DNA of 63,514 nucleotides from an uncultured Bacillota bacterium (GTDB taxonomy: Bacteria > Bacillota_I > Bacilli_A > Erysipelotrichales > Coprobacillaceae), in contig CASETM010000064.1 in the NCBI GenBank assembly GCA_949290865.1, forward strand, positions 1-63,514. Direction: 5' to 3'. This document shows, piece after piece, positions 25,002 through 34,040 of the stretch. Within the stretch, counting starts at the first letter, position 1. Each line of letters opens with the position of its first letter. The notes beneath the pieces are model-generated. The model ran no database searches. It worked only from the letters and a program-made list of their open reading frames with translations, and had not been told where the DNA came from. The position numbers and the translations under genes were made by a program.

Positions 25002-25565
25002 ATGAATATTAAAGAACTACTTGCAGATGGATTATTAGAACTTGTTAACAGACAGAAACTGGAAAGCATCTCAATCAAACAGCTGATTGAATATACGCAT
25101 ATTTCTAAACAGACTTTTTATAATCATTTTTTAGATAAAAATGATTTGATTCAGTACATATATCTTACCAGAATTATTCCTGATTTCAATGATCCGCAAA
25201 AACAGATCAGTTTTGTTCAGGCAATGGAAAATGTTTTTGATAGAATGAAACAGTATCATGTTTTTATGAAACAGGCTTTGATGATGGAAGGACAGAACTG
25301 TCTCAAAGATTTTATCTTTCAGCATTGTCAGGAATTTGATCTGCAGTTTCATCAGCAGCGCTATGGAGCTAAACCGATGCCTGATACACTGCGCTTTGCG
25401 ACAGAATATCATGCGATTGCATCAAGTTCGATGTCGATTTCATGGGTTCTTTCAGATATGCCAGTGAGTTCGCGGGAAATGGCTACGCTGATCACACAGT
25501 TAAGAAGTGTAGGAATGGAACAGCTGTTTGCTGAAGGAGAAACCAAAGGGAATCCATACCAGTAA
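25002..25565 (+). CDS. TetR-family regulator
   Basis: 187 aa. The N-terminal helix-turn-helix (about residues 5-47) has SIKQLIEYTHISKQTFYNHF, a standard TetR recognition helix. The C-terminal part is an all-helical ligand domain (FVQAMENVFDRMKQYHVFMK) like the TetR_C_8 group. The ATG at 25002 is chosen over one 9 nt earlier on ribosome-site spacing. Followed 16 bp later by an RpiR regulator and an amidohydrolase, so all three probably form one operon. Confidence 0.83.
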   Translation: MNIKELLADGLLELVNRQKLESISIKQLIEYTHISKQTFYNHFLDKNDLIQYIYLTRIIPDFNDPQKQISFVQAMENVFDRMKQYHVFMKQALMMEGQNCLKDFIFQHCQEFDLQFHQQRYGAKPMPDTLRFATEYHAIASSSMSISWVLSDMPVSSREMATLITQLRSVGMEQLFAEGETKGNPYQ

Positions 25566-25581
25566 AAGGAGAAAAGAAAAA

Positions 25582-26349
25582 ATGATATACAGTAAATTAC
25601 CAGTTGTCTTTTTAAGTACGCTGGCCAGTGAAAAAAAGGGGTCAACCAATGGCATGATTGCAACTTATATTTTAGATCATTTAGAAAATATGCATGATAT
25701 TGGTATTAAAGAACTGGCTGGGCAATGTCATGTGGCGGTCAGTTCGATTTCTCGCTTTTGTAAGGAAATCGGATTAAGGGATTTTGCAGAGTTAAAAGAA
25801 CTGTTGAACAGTCCAGATTTATTCTTTGAAAGACAGTCACATCTTAATTCGTTTTCACAACGTGTCGGTGAATATCAGCAAAAAGTATATGAAAGCATCA
25901 GGATGGTTGAACAAAGCATTTCTGAAAATCAGCTCATGCATCTTTGTGATGATATCAGACATTATCAGCGCGTTGCTGTTTTTGGACTGCTGAAAGCTGG
26001 TTCTGTGGCGATGAATCTACAGAGCGATTTGTTGATGCTGGGTAAACAGGTTTATACCAATATTTCCTACCAGGAACAGATGAACTATATTTTTAATGCC
26101 CAGAGAGACGATCTGATTATTATTTTTTCTTATACTGGATCGTATTTTGACTATCAGGAAATAAGGGCTGAAAAAAAGAAACTGTCCACACCAAAAATAT
26201 GGATGGTTTCTGGGGAAAGAGATCATTATCCGGAATTTGTTGATGAAGTTCTTCATTTTCGCTCATTACAGGATCAGGGCAGCCATCCTTATCAGCTGCA
26301 GTTTACAGCCAGCCTGATTGCACAGGAATATGCTAGAAAATATTGCTAA
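25582..26349 (+). CDS. RpiR-family regulator with SIS domain
   Basis: 255 aa. The N-terminal RpiR helix-turn-helix covers about residues 20-75 (IGIKELAGQCHVAVSSISRF). A C-terminal SIS sugar-phosphate-binding domain follows (VAVFGLLKAGSVAMNLQSDL and IIIFSYTGSYFDY). This family responds to phosphosugars, for example amino sugars. AAAGGAG precedes the ATG at 25582. It lies directly upstream of an M20 amidohydrolase and may regulate it. Confidence 0.88.
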   Translation: MIYSKLPVVFLSTLASEKKGSTNGMIATYILDHLENMHDIGIKELAGQCHVAVSSISRFCKEIGLRDFAELKELLNSPDLFFERQSHLNSFSQRVGEYQQKVYESIRMVEQSISENQLMHLCDDIRHYQRVAVFGLLKAGSVAMNLQSDLLMLGKQVYTNISYQEQMNYIFNAQRDDLIIIFSYTGSYFDYQEIRAEKKKLSTPKIWMVSGERDHYPEFVDEVLHFRSLQDQGSHPYQLQFTASLIAQEYARKYC

Positions 26350-26369
26350 TAGAAAGAGGGAAAAAGCAC

Positions 26370-27671
26370 ATGTATGATAAAATCAGAGAATTAGCACAAA
26401 CATATCATCAAGAAACAATTGATTATCGAAGAATAATACATCGTTATGCTGAAACTGGATGGCTGGAAATGAAAACAGCGTGTCTTGTAGCTGACAGACT
26501 AGAACAGCTGGGTTATGACGTTTTGGCTGGAGAGGAAATCATGAATAAAGATGATCGTATGGGTGTTCCATCAGCCGATATTCTCAACTTGAATTATCGT
26601 CGGGTTCAACAGGAAGGGGTAAACAGTCCTTACCTGGAAAAAGTTAAAGATGGTATGACAGCAGTAGCTGGAATTTTAAAAAATGGAACTGGACCAACCG
26701 TTGCCATTCGTTTTGATATTGATGCCTTGGGGCTAGTTGAAGATAAAAGTTATGATCATTTTCCAGTTCAGGAAAACTTTGATTCGTGTCATGTGGGTAT
26801 GATGCATGCCTGTGGTCATGATGGTCATACTGCTATCGGCTTAACAACAGCAAGAATCATGATGGAATTAAAAGAACAGTGGCACGGGACGCTGAAACTG
26901 ATCTTTCAGCCGGCGGAAGAAGGGGTCCGTGGGGCTAAATCAATCTGTACAAGCGGTTTTTTAGATGATGTTGATTATATTTTTGCGGCGCATATTCTTC
27001 CTCGAGATGGTGATTATGATCTTTATTTTGGGATGGATGAATCATTTGCGACGACCAAATTGGATGTGACCTATCATGGTGTTTCTACTCATGCTGCTGA
27101 ATCGCCGCAGTTTGGTAAAAATGCTTTGCTTTCTGCCGCAAACTGTATTATTAATCTTCATTCCATTCCTCGTCATGCTGATGGACAGACAAGAGTGAAT
27201 GTTGGAACGATTCGTGCTGGTACAGGGAGAAATGTTGTTCCCGAAACAGCAAAACTGGAAATTGAAGTTAGAGGTGTAACCAGTGAATTGAATCGTTATA
27301 TGGAACTGTATGCTAGAGATATTATTCAAGGCTGTGCCTTGATGCATGATACCGTTGTGGAAATCAAGGAAATGGGTAAGGCCTATGCCTTAGAGTGTGA
27401 TGAAGATCTGATGCAAGAAATTCGTCAGCTTTGTCTGGATAGTCTTTCTGATTTGAAAGTTCCAGAAAAGCTTTTAAGCCCATTAGGTGGCAGTGATGAT
27501 TTTTCATATATGATGACTTATGTTCAAGCTCATGGCGGTAAGGCTACTTATTTGAAACTGTTGACGGAAATTAAGGCATCACCACATAATAGTCTGTTTG
27601 ATTTTGATGAAGAGGTATTAAATAAAGGACCAAGGATCATGGCATCGATTGCCTGGTATTTATTACAGTAA
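26370..27671 (+). CDS. M20-family amidohydrolase (AbgA-like)
   Basis: 433-aa metal-dependent amidohydrolase or carboxypeptidase. HACGHDGHTA, FQPAEEGVRGAKS and AAHILP are the M20D metal and catalytic motifs, and a dimerisation insert (HAAESPQFGKNALLSAANCI) lies between. Its extended N-terminus (HRYAETGWLEMKTA) matches AbgA, which with AbgB cleaves p-aminobenzoyl-glutamate. No abgB or abgT is present here, so the substrate is open. RpiR control suggests an N-acyl amino-sugar or amino-acid conjugate. Confidence 0.88.
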   Translation: MYDKIRELAQTYHQETIDYRRIIHRYAETGWLEMKTACLVADRLEQLGYDVLAGEEIMNKDDRMGVPSADILNLNYRRVQQEGVNSPYLEKVKDGMTAVAGILKNGTGPTVAIRFDIDALGLVEDKSYDHFPVQENFDSCHVGMMHACGHDGHTAIGLTTARIMMELKEQWHGTLKLIFQPAEEGVRGAKSICTSGFLDDVDYIFAAHILPRDGDYDLYFGMDESFATTKLDVTYHGVSTHAAESPQFGKNALLSAANCIINLHSIPRHADGQTRVNVGTIRAGTGRNVVPETAKLEIEVRGVTSELNRYMELYARDIIQGCALMHDTVVEIKEMGKAYALECDEDLMQEIRQLCLDSLSDLKVPEKLLSPLGGSDDFSYMMTYVQAHGGKATYLKLLTEIKASPHNSLFDFDEEVLNKGPRIMASIAWYLLQ

Positions 27672-27697
27672 AGGAACACGGGTGTGTTCCTTTTTAA
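27670..27697. terminator. Terminator between convergent amidohydrolase and LysR
   Basis: AAAGGAACAC-GGGT-GTGTTCCTTT followed by TT; it overlaps the LysR stop. Confidence 0.8.
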
Positions 27698-28581
27698 GAT
27701 GATGTACTATCAAGCATTTGCTGCAGGGTTTCCAGAAAATACTGTGCAGATGGATTAAAGTGCTGATATTTTTTCCAGATAAACAGGATATCTGCTTTCA
27801 CTGCTGGAGATAATGGGCGAAAACACAATTCACTGCTAGCATCGGTACTGATGAGTTTGTCTAGACCGATTGCCACACCAATACCATTTTTCACCATTAA
27901 GGAGGCGTTGAAGATCAGATTATAGGTAGCTGTAATATGGTATTTTTTATGATCGTTGATAAATGCTGGCAGGAGACCGTTTTTAAGATCCTGACTAGAT
28001 ACGATCAATGGAAGATCACAGAGATCGTTTTCGCTGATGACATCTTTTTTCGCTAATGGATGATCTTTTTTCATCAAAACACCACAGATATCCTGACATG
28101 GCAATCTTAGATGCTGATATGAAGAGGTGTGATTGATGCCGATGACAACGCCAAAATCAATCAGCCCTTTTTCTAGACGTTCCATAATATCCTGAGCATT
28201 GCCGCTATGCAGGTGAAAGCGCACATTTGGATGAATATCTTGAACAGCTTTGATGGCGTTGGCAATATAAGACATCCCTTCTGTTTCGCCACAGCCAATA
28301 TAAATATCACCATTTAACATGATTTTTCCTGATGTGATATCTGTTTCTGTTTTATGCACCAGATCAATAATTTCTTCTGCTCGTTTTCTTAGTAAAAGAC
28401 CATCTTCAGTCAGGGTAATGCGACGACTGCCTCTTTCAAACAGAACGGTTCCTAATTCTTCTTCCAAATCTTTGATCTGACGGGAAAGTGTTGGTTGGGA
28501 AATATGTAAAAATTCCGCTGCGCCAGAAATTGATTCTTCTCTGGCGATTGCCAGAAAATACTGTAAAACTCTCAGTTCCAT
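27694..28581 (-). CDS. LysR-family transcriptional regulator
   Basis: 295 aa. The N-terminal winged helix covers about residues 1-60 (LQYFLAIAREESISGAAEFL and ISQPTLSRQIKDLEEELG), and a two-lobed effector-binding domain fills the rest. The ATG at 28581 has GGAGGTG 6 nt upstream. It sits 5 bp after the EamA transporter in the same direction, so it probably controls that exporter or its own operon. Effector unknown. Confidence 0.9.
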   Translation of the reverse strand: MELRVLQYFLAIAREESISGAAEFLHISQPTLSRQIKDLEEELGTVLFERGSRRITLTEDGLLLRKRAEEIIDLVHKTETDITSGKIMLNGDIYIGCGETEGMSYIANAIKAVQDIHPNVRFHLHSGNAQDIMERLEKGLIDFGVVIGINHTSSYQHLRLPCQDICGVLMKKDHPLAKKDVISENDLCDLPLIVSSQDLKNGLLPAFINDHKKYHITATYNLIFNASLMVKNGIGVAIGLDKLISTDASSELCFRPLSPAVKADILFIWKKYQHFNPSAQYFLETLQQMLDSTSS

Positions 28582-28586
28582 TTTTA

Positions 28587-29450
28587 TCACCTCCTGATTT
28601 TATGATTATGGAAAAACTGTGAGAAGATCACGGTGAAAACAATGATTGCTGCACCTGCTGTTTCTTTGAGGGAAGGAATTTCATGCAGCAGGATTGCTGC
28701 AAAAAGCATACTGTATACCGCTTCCAGAGCTGATATTATACCTGCCAAATAAGCTGGTACGGTTTTCAAACTGGCGATAAATAAAGTATGTGCAAAAGCG
28801 GTGGTGATGATTCCTAGAAACAGCAAAGCGCCAATATCGCTGATTGTTGGCATATCATGGATCAAAATGACAGCAGGACATAGCAGGATTGCAGCACTGC
28901 TTTGTTCGTAGACAGAAATTGTGATACTGTGATAATATCTGGCAAAATAACGATTGATCAGCGTTAGCAGGGCATAGGTCAAAGCAGAAAAAAGACCAAT
29001 GATTGCACCTTGAAACTGTTGACTAGTGATAGAAAATGATGGAATCATCACGAAGACGCCACATGATATAATGATACAGAAAATGATATTAATCATCTGC
29101 CATTTTTCATGAAAAAGCAGCGGTTCCAGTAAAGTGACAAATAATGGGAATGCGGAAAAAGCAATGGTTCCAATAGCTACCGAAGAAATCTGGATGGCGT
29201 ATAAAAAAGAACACCAGTGCATCGCCAGGATACCACCGGCCGCGATAAAAAAGAACAGATGCTGTCTTTTTGCTGGCTTGAGACTGATCTTCAGGCAATA
29301 GGCCATAATCAGTAGAGCAATCGAAGAAAAGAAAACTCTGCCAAAAGTTATTGTTATTGCTGGCAGATCGATGAATTTAGCAAACAGTCCTGCGAGTCCA
29401 AATAGGATGACAGCCAGATTGGTTTTTAATAATGCCAGATTGTTATTCAT
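28587..29450 (-). CDS. EamA/DMT-family transporter
   Basis: 287-aa inner-membrane protein with about ten hydrophobic helices in two repeated EamA halves, each of about five helices. It opens with LAVILFGLAGLFAKFIDLPA, and the second half has LFSALTYALLTLINRYFARY. Such proteins export amino acids or metabolites. The ATG at 29450 follows GAGGTC at 6 nt. Co-transcribed with the LysR regulator. Confidence 0.88.
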   Translation of the reverse strand: MNNNLALLKTNLAVILFGLAGLFAKFIDLPAITITFGRVFFSSIALLIMAYCLKISLKPAKRQHLFFFIAAGGILAMHWCSFLYAIQISSVAIGTIAFSAFPLFVTLLEPLLFHEKWQMINIIFCIIISCGVFVMIPSFSITSQQFQGAIIGLFSALTYALLTLINRYFARYYHSITISVYEQSSAAILLCPAVILIHDMPTISDIGALLFLGIITTAFAHTLFIASLKTVPAYLAGIISALEAVYSMLFAAILLHEIPSLKETAGAAIIVFTVIFSQFFHNHKIRR

Positions 29451-29547
29451 AAAAGACCTCATATAATTAAAATGTATAGTAAACTATTGAATATAAGTAT
29501 TTGTTATTGATAACTGATAATTATATAATATACTCGAGGTGAGAAAG

Positions 29548-29799
29548 ATGCAATATGATCAATGTATGGCAGCATCTTTAAAAGAAGATTTAAAACAAAT
29601 CGGCTGTTCACAAAAGATAATCGATGAAATTATTATCAGCAATCATCCAGATAGAATTATGCAGCTTTTGTATCAGTATCGCTTGCAATTGTTAAATAAG
29701 CTTCATGAAGAGCAAAAACAGCTCGATATGCTGGACGAATTGTTGTATAGATTGAAAACAAGTAAAGGAGGAAGCTACCATGGAAAATATCATATATAA
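29548..29799 (+). CDS. Small helical protein upstream of DUF3737
   Basis: 83 aa, predicted all helical and charged, with a coiled-coil-like C-terminal half (YRLQLLNKLHEEQKQLDMLD). GAGGTGAG precedes the ATG at 29548. It overlaps the following DUF3737 gene by 20 bp, so the two are translated together. The fold is like small regulators or adaptor subunits, but no family is recognised. Confidence 0.75.
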   Translation: MQYDQCMAASLKEDLKQIGCSQKIIDEIIISNHPDRIMQLLYQYRLQLLNKLHEEQKQLDMLDELLYRLKTSKGGSYHGKYHI

Positions 29800-30628
29800 T
29801 CAGCATTTTGATGAGGAAAGGGCATTATATCATCTAACTGATACGGTTGTGAAAAACTGTGTTTTTGCAGGAAGTCAGGATGGCGAATCAGTTTTGAAGG
29901 AAACAAGACGTATTACAGTTGAAAACTGTCAGTTTTCATTGCGTTATCCACTATGGCATGCCCAGAACTTTCAGTTATTAAATTCCCATCTAGATGAACT
30001 GACTAGAGCGCCAATCTGGTACAGTCATCATGGCAAGATCGATCATTGTCAAATTGAAGGGATTAAGATATTAAGAGAGTGCAGCGATATTGATGTGACA
30101 AACTGTACGATCAATTCTCCTGAATTTGCCTGGTATAGCCGCGATATTCGTGTTAAAGACTGCGAAATTGATTCTGAATATATTTTCTTGAATACTGATC
30201 AGGTGAAGATTGATCATCTGAAGTTTAAAGGGAAATATTCTTTTCAGTATATGCATGATGTTGAAATCAGTAATTCTGATTTCGATACGAAGGATGCCTT
30301 TTGGCATAGTGAAAATATCGTTGTTAAAGATACGGTTTTAAAGGGCGAGTATCTAGCCTGGTTTTCTAAAAATTTGACGTTAATCAACTGTAAGATTATA
30401 GGAACTCAGCCTTTCTGTTATTGTGAAAATTTGAAGCTTGTTAATTGTGAAATGATTGATACTGATCTGGCTTTTGAATACAGTGATGTTGAAGCGGATA
30501 TCAAAGGGCATGTTATATCAATTAAAAATCCTAAAAGCGGGAAGATTACAGTTGATAGTGTCGATGATATTATTTTTGAGGATGCTATCATGCCAGTTTG
30601 TGGTCAAGTAAATATTAGAACAAAGTAA
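29780..30628 (+). CDS. DUF3737 right-handed beta-helix protein
   Basis: 282 aa made of short repeats of the form (I/V)xNCxFxxxxxxWxSxxI, e.g. VKNCVFAGSQDG, VENCQFSLRYPLWHA, VTNCTINSPEFAWYSRDI and VKDTVLKGEYLAWFSKNL. These are coils of a right-handed beta-helix as in DUF3737 proteins. No signal peptide, so cytoplasmic. AAAGGAGGAAG precedes the start. Function unknown for the family; the partner gene overlapping its start is probably functionally linked. Confidence 0.85.
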   Translation: MENIIYNQHFDEERALYHLTDTVVKNCVFAGSQDGESVLKETRRITVENCQFSLRYPLWHAQNFQLLNSHLDELTRAPIWYSHHGKIDHCQIEGIKILRECSDIDVTNCTINSPEFAWYSRDIRVKDCEIDSEYIFLNTDQVKIDHLKFKGKYSFQYMHDVEISNSDFDTKDAFWHSENIVVKDTVLKGEYLAWFSKNLTLINCKIIGTQPFCYCENLKLVNCEMIDTDLAFEYSDVEADIKGHVISIKNPKSGKITVDSVDDIIFEDAIMPVCGQVNIRTK

Positions 30629-30659
30629 AAAACAGCCTCGTTCAGGAGGCTGTTTTTGT
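30627..30659. terminator. Terminator between convergent DUF3737 and AI-2E genes
   Basis: AAAACAGCCTC-GTTCAG-GAGGCTGTTTT; it runs into the last codons of the minus-strand gene. Confidence 0.85.
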
Positions 30660-31751
30660 ACGAATATATTGTCTACATAAGGTATAAAGGATTGATGTAA
30701 TGGGAATAAACAGGAACATACCAAAGACACCCATAAGATTGCCGCCAATAATAACTGCAGCAAATACCCAGATCGATGGCAGTCCCACGGAGTTGCCCAC
30801 AACATGAGGATAAATGAAATTGCCCTCAATCTGCTGTAAAACCAGAAATAGAATGACAAACCAGATGGCCTGCATCGGATTGCTGATGCCAATCAGCAAG
30901 ATGCCGATAAAGCAGCCGATAAAAGCACCAAAGACAGGAATCAAAGCGGTTATTGCGATAATTACACCAAGCAACAAGGCATAGGGCATCTGCAAAATAG
31001 TCATTGAAATAAAAAACATCATACCTAAGATACAGGCTTCTAGACATTGACAGGTTATAAAATTAGCAAAAGTTGTTTTGGCCAGGGTAATAAACCCACT
31101 GATTTGTTTAGTTCTTTTTTCACCAATCGTGATTGTTGCTAAAGTACGAACCTGACGCGTCAGTTTATCTTTTGATAACAGCAGATAAATGGAAAAGACA
31201 AAGCTGATAAAGAAGGTATAAATCCCGCTGATCGTAGCGGTAATTAGAGTATAACCAGAGTTAAAAATTGGCTGCCAGTTTGCTTTGAGATTAGTGAACA
31301 TAGTCGTGACATCTTTGTTAGATTGAATCAGATTATTGATTGTGTCTTCAAAAACGCCACCAAAGATATGTTGGTTTTCTTTCAGTAAATTTATCCAGCT
31401 TTGATAGGAAGCGGGTAGCTGTTTTGCAATTCTTTGAAAAGAAGCGACCAGTTCTGGACCAACGATGAATAATATCAGAATAATGATACTGATAACAAGA
31501 ATAAAACTGAAAATGAATGAATAAAGTCTTCTGTTTTTGTGAACGTTTTTAAATAAAGTTTTTTCAAACTGTTCAATAATAATATTTAAGATAAAGGCAA
31601 TAGCAAAGCCAACTAAAAAAGGTAAAAGAATTTTCCAGATATAGGCAATAAAACTGATAATATCATTAAGATGCAGGATAGCTGTTAAAACCACACCGGC
31701 CAGTATGATCAGATAAGCAATCCTTTTTGTTGTTGTTTTGGATAGTTCCAT
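30642..31751 (-). CDS. AI-2E-family (PerM-like) transporter
   Basis: 369-aa integral membrane protein with about eight helices. Features typical of the family are the paired N-terminal helices, a central soluble stretch (residues about 105-165), and the C-terminal block IAITALIPVFGAFIGC with the later SVGLPSIWVFAAVIIGG. Members are linked to autoinducer-2 export or sodium/proton antiport; which applies here is unclear. GAGGTGATGAC precedes the start. Single-gene unit. Confidence 0.88.
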   Translation of the reverse strand: MELSKTTTKRIAYLIILAGVVLTAILHLNDIISFIAYIWKILLPFLVGFAIAFILNIIIEQFEKTLFKNVHKNRRLYSFIFSFILVISIIILILFIVGPELVASFQRIAKQLPASYQSWINLLKENQHIFGGVFEDTINNLIQSNKDVTTMFTNLKANWQPIFNSGYTLITATISGIYTFFISFVFSIYLLLSKDKLTRQVRTLATITIGEKRTKQISGFITLAKTTFANFITCQCLEACILGMMFFISMTILQMPYALLLGVIIAITALIPVFGAFIGCFIGILLIGISNPMQAIWFVILFLVLQQIEGNFIYPHVVGNSVGLPSIWVFAAVIIGGNLMGVFGMFLFIPITSILYTLCRQYIRTKTAS

Positions 31752-31869
31752 GTCATCACCTCATAAGCTATTATACCGCAATATATGAACTTTTGATAAA
31801 CAATGCAGAGTTATTTATAATGAAATCAATTCATTTTGTGATATACTCAAAGAAAAAGAGGGTAGAAAT

Positions 31870-32424
31870 ATGAATTATGCAGAAATAAAAAATTGTGATA
31901 TTGCTAATGGCTTAGGTGTCAGGGTTTCACTGTTTGTTTCAGGATGCACGCATCACTGTAAAAACTGCTTTAACCAGATGACATGGGATTTTGATTATGG
32001 GCAGGTTTTTGATGAAAGCGTTGAACAGCAGATCATTGATTATCTCAAACCCAACCATATAACGGGATTGACTTTGCTGGGTGGCGAACCGATGGAACCA
32101 GAAAATCAAAGAGCTTTGCTGCCGTTTGTCAAAAGAGTAAAAGCTTTATATCCACAGAAAGATATCTGGGTGTACAGTGGCTATATATTTGATAAAGAAC
32201 TGCTGCAGGACAGTCGCGCACGCTGTGAGGTGACTGATGAATTGTTAAGCTATATTGATGTTCTGGTAGATGGGAGATTTGTGGAAGCATTAAAAGATAT
32301 CAGTCTGAAGTTTCGAGGTTCATCTAATCAGCGAATCATTGATGTACCACAAAGTCTGAAAGAAAAAAAGGTTGTCTTGTATAAGGATCTTAATGAAAAT
32401 AGGAAGTTTCAAAAACAACAGTAA
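31870..32424 (+). CDS. nrdG: Anaerobic ribonucleotide reductase activase
   Basis: 184-aa radical-SAM enzyme that generates the glycyl radical of class III ribonucleotide reductase. The [4Fe-4S] motif CTHHCKNC appears in SLFVSGCTHHCKNCFNQMTW, and GLTLLGGEPMEP is the SAM-binding GGE motif. The N-terminal IKNCDIANGLGVRVSL is diagnostic for NrdG. nrdD, its usual partner, is not in the window, so it is unlinked. TATACT at about 31842 may be its -10 box. Confidence 0.93.
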   Translation: MNYAEIKNCDIANGLGVRVSLFVSGCTHHCKNCFNQMTWDFDYGQVFDESVEQQIIDYLKPNHITGLTLLGGEPMEPENQRALLPFVKRVKALYPQKDIWVYSGYIFDKELLQDSRARCEVTDELLSYIDVLVDGRFVEALKDISLKFRGSSNQRIIDVPQSLKEKKVVLYKDLNENRKFQKQQ

Positions 32425-32562
32425 AAAAATATTGAATTTTATGTTATTGATATGTATAGTAGTAAAAAAATGGGATATATCGTTACTTTTTGACAATTAT
32501 GAAATAACTATGTAAAAAGAAAAAAGTATGATATAATGTGGTCTATATAGAGGGAGTTAATT

Positions 32563-33177
32563 ATGATAGGATATTACAACTATACCGTTATATTAACGTA
32601 CATATCATTAGCGTTCGCCATGATAGGGATTCATCTTTCATTTCATGGCCTGTATCAGTGGGCTTTTATATGTCTCATTATGTGTGGGATTTGTGATACA
32701 TTTGATGGTATGGTCGCAAGAAGCAAAAAAGACCGCAGTGAAGAAGAAAAGAAGTTTGGGATACAGATCGATTCATTATGCGATTTGATTTCTTTTGGCG
32801 TCTTTCCTGCGATTTTAGGATACAATGTCGGTTTATCATCAGTCGGATGGCTTATTATTGAAATCTGTTATGTATTGGCAGCAGTTATCAGACTGGCTTA
32901 TTTTAATGTAACGGAAGAAATCAGACAATCACAGACAGAAGAAAAAAGAAAGTATTACCAGGGATTACCGGTAACAACATCAGCTTTTATTTTACCTTGT
33001 GCTTTTGCCCTTCGCTATGTTATTTTTGGATTAGATTATTTATATGGAACTTTGATGTTGATTACAGGTGTTTTGTTTATTGTGGATTTTAAGGTTCCAA
33101 AGATCAAGGGAAAGGGACTGGCAGCATTAGCAATCCTGGTTGTTGTTGAGCTGATCCAGATCATATGGTTTTCATGA
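32563..33177 (+). CDS. pssA: CDP-diacylglycerol--serine O-phosphatidyltransferase
   Basis: 204-aa membrane enzyme making phosphatidylserine. The CDP-alcohol phosphotransferase motif is complete: D-T-F-D-G-M-V-A-R ... G-I-Q-I-D-S-L-C-D, about residues 46-76. About six hydrophobic helices. The last codon overlaps the phosphatidylserine decarboxylase start as ATGA, giving a two-step phosphatidylethanolamine operon. GAGGGAG precedes the start. Confidence 0.93.
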   Translation: MIGYYNYTVILTYISLAFAMIGIHLSFHGLYQWAFICLIMCGICDTFDGMVARSKKDRSEEEKKFGIQIDSLCDLISFGVFPAILGYNVGLSSVGWLIIEICYVLAAVIRLAYFNVTEEIRQSQTEEKRKYYQGLPVTTSAFILPCAFALRYVIFGLDYLYGTLMLITGVLFIVDFKVPKIKGKGLAALAILVVVELIQIIWFS

Positions 33178-34037
33178 TTAAGGATCGTCAAGGCAATATT
33201 GTCAAAGGAATTGAAGGGCAGGATCAATTATTAAAGAAACTTTATGGCACATCGATGGGAAGATGTGCTTTAAAAATCTTAGTTTCACCATTTGTCAGCA
33301 AGCTTGGTGGCCTTTACATGTCATCACCGCTGTCAAAAAGACATATTCGTTCGTTTATTGTCAATAATGATATCGATATGTCACAGTATGAAGAAAAGAA
33401 GTATAGAAGCTATAACGATTTTTTTACTAGAAGGATCAAAGAAGGACAAAGACCTTTTGCTGATGATAAGAATTTATTAATGGCACCAGCTGACAGCAAG
33501 CTGACCTGTTATCATATTACACCGGATGCGCTTTTCCATATTAAAGGAACAGCATATCGCCTGAAAGATCTGCTTGCTGATGAAAAAATGGCAGCAGAAT
33601 ATGATCAGGGAACATGCCTGATTTTCCGACTGGCGGTTGATGATTATCATCGTTACAGCTATATCGATGATGGTCAAATCGTTGCCAGAAAATATATTCC
33701 GGGTGTATTTCATACTGTTAATCCACTGGCAAATGATTATTATCCGATTTATAAGACCAATTCAAGGGAATATACAGTTATCGATACGGTGAATTTTGGA
33801 AAAGTCATTCAGATGGAAGTAGGCGCCATGATGGTGGGAAAAATTGTCAATTATGATCATCAGATGGCTTATAAAGGTCGTGAAAAAGGCTATTTTGAAT
33901 TTGGTGGATCGACCGTTGTTTTATTTTTTAAAGAAAGAACTGTTGAAATTGATCAGGATATATTAGATAATTCTATGCAGGATATAGAAACCAGGGTAAA
34001 ACTTGGTGAAACGATAGGACATAAGTTAGGGGTGTAA
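33174..34037 (+). CDS. psd: Phosphatidylserine decarboxylase
   Basis: 287 aa. It converts phosphatidylserine to phosphatidylethanolamine. The self-cleavage site appears as GGST near the C-terminus (FEFGGSTVVLFF), where Ser becomes the pyruvoyl cofactor; the usual first residue Leu is replaced by Gly. The catalytic-loop His lies in LAVDDYHRYSYIDDG. The start at 33174 overlaps the pssA stop (ATGA); an ATG 9 nt earlier is possible. Followed 3 bp later by parA. Confidence 0.92.
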   Translation: MIKDRQGNIVKGIEGQDQLLKKLYGTSMGRCALKILVSPFVSKLGGLYMSSPLSKRHIRSFIVNNDIDMSQYEEKKYRSYNDFFTRRIKEGQRPFADDKNLLMAPADSKLTCYHITPDALFHIKGTAYRLKDLLADEKMAAEYDQGTCLIFRLAVDDYHRYSYIDDGQIVARKYIPGVFHTVNPLANDYYPIYKTNSREYTVIDTVNFGKVIQMEVGAMMVGKIVNYDHQMAYKGREKGYFEFGGSTVVLFFKERTVEIDQDILDNSMQDIETRVKLGETIGHKLGV

Positions 34038-34040
34038 GAA

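Noticed and set aside
30518-30892. Minus-strand ORF across the end of DUF3737 and the AI-2E gene
   Set aside because: Overlaps two well-supported genes and a terminator in a wrong frame.
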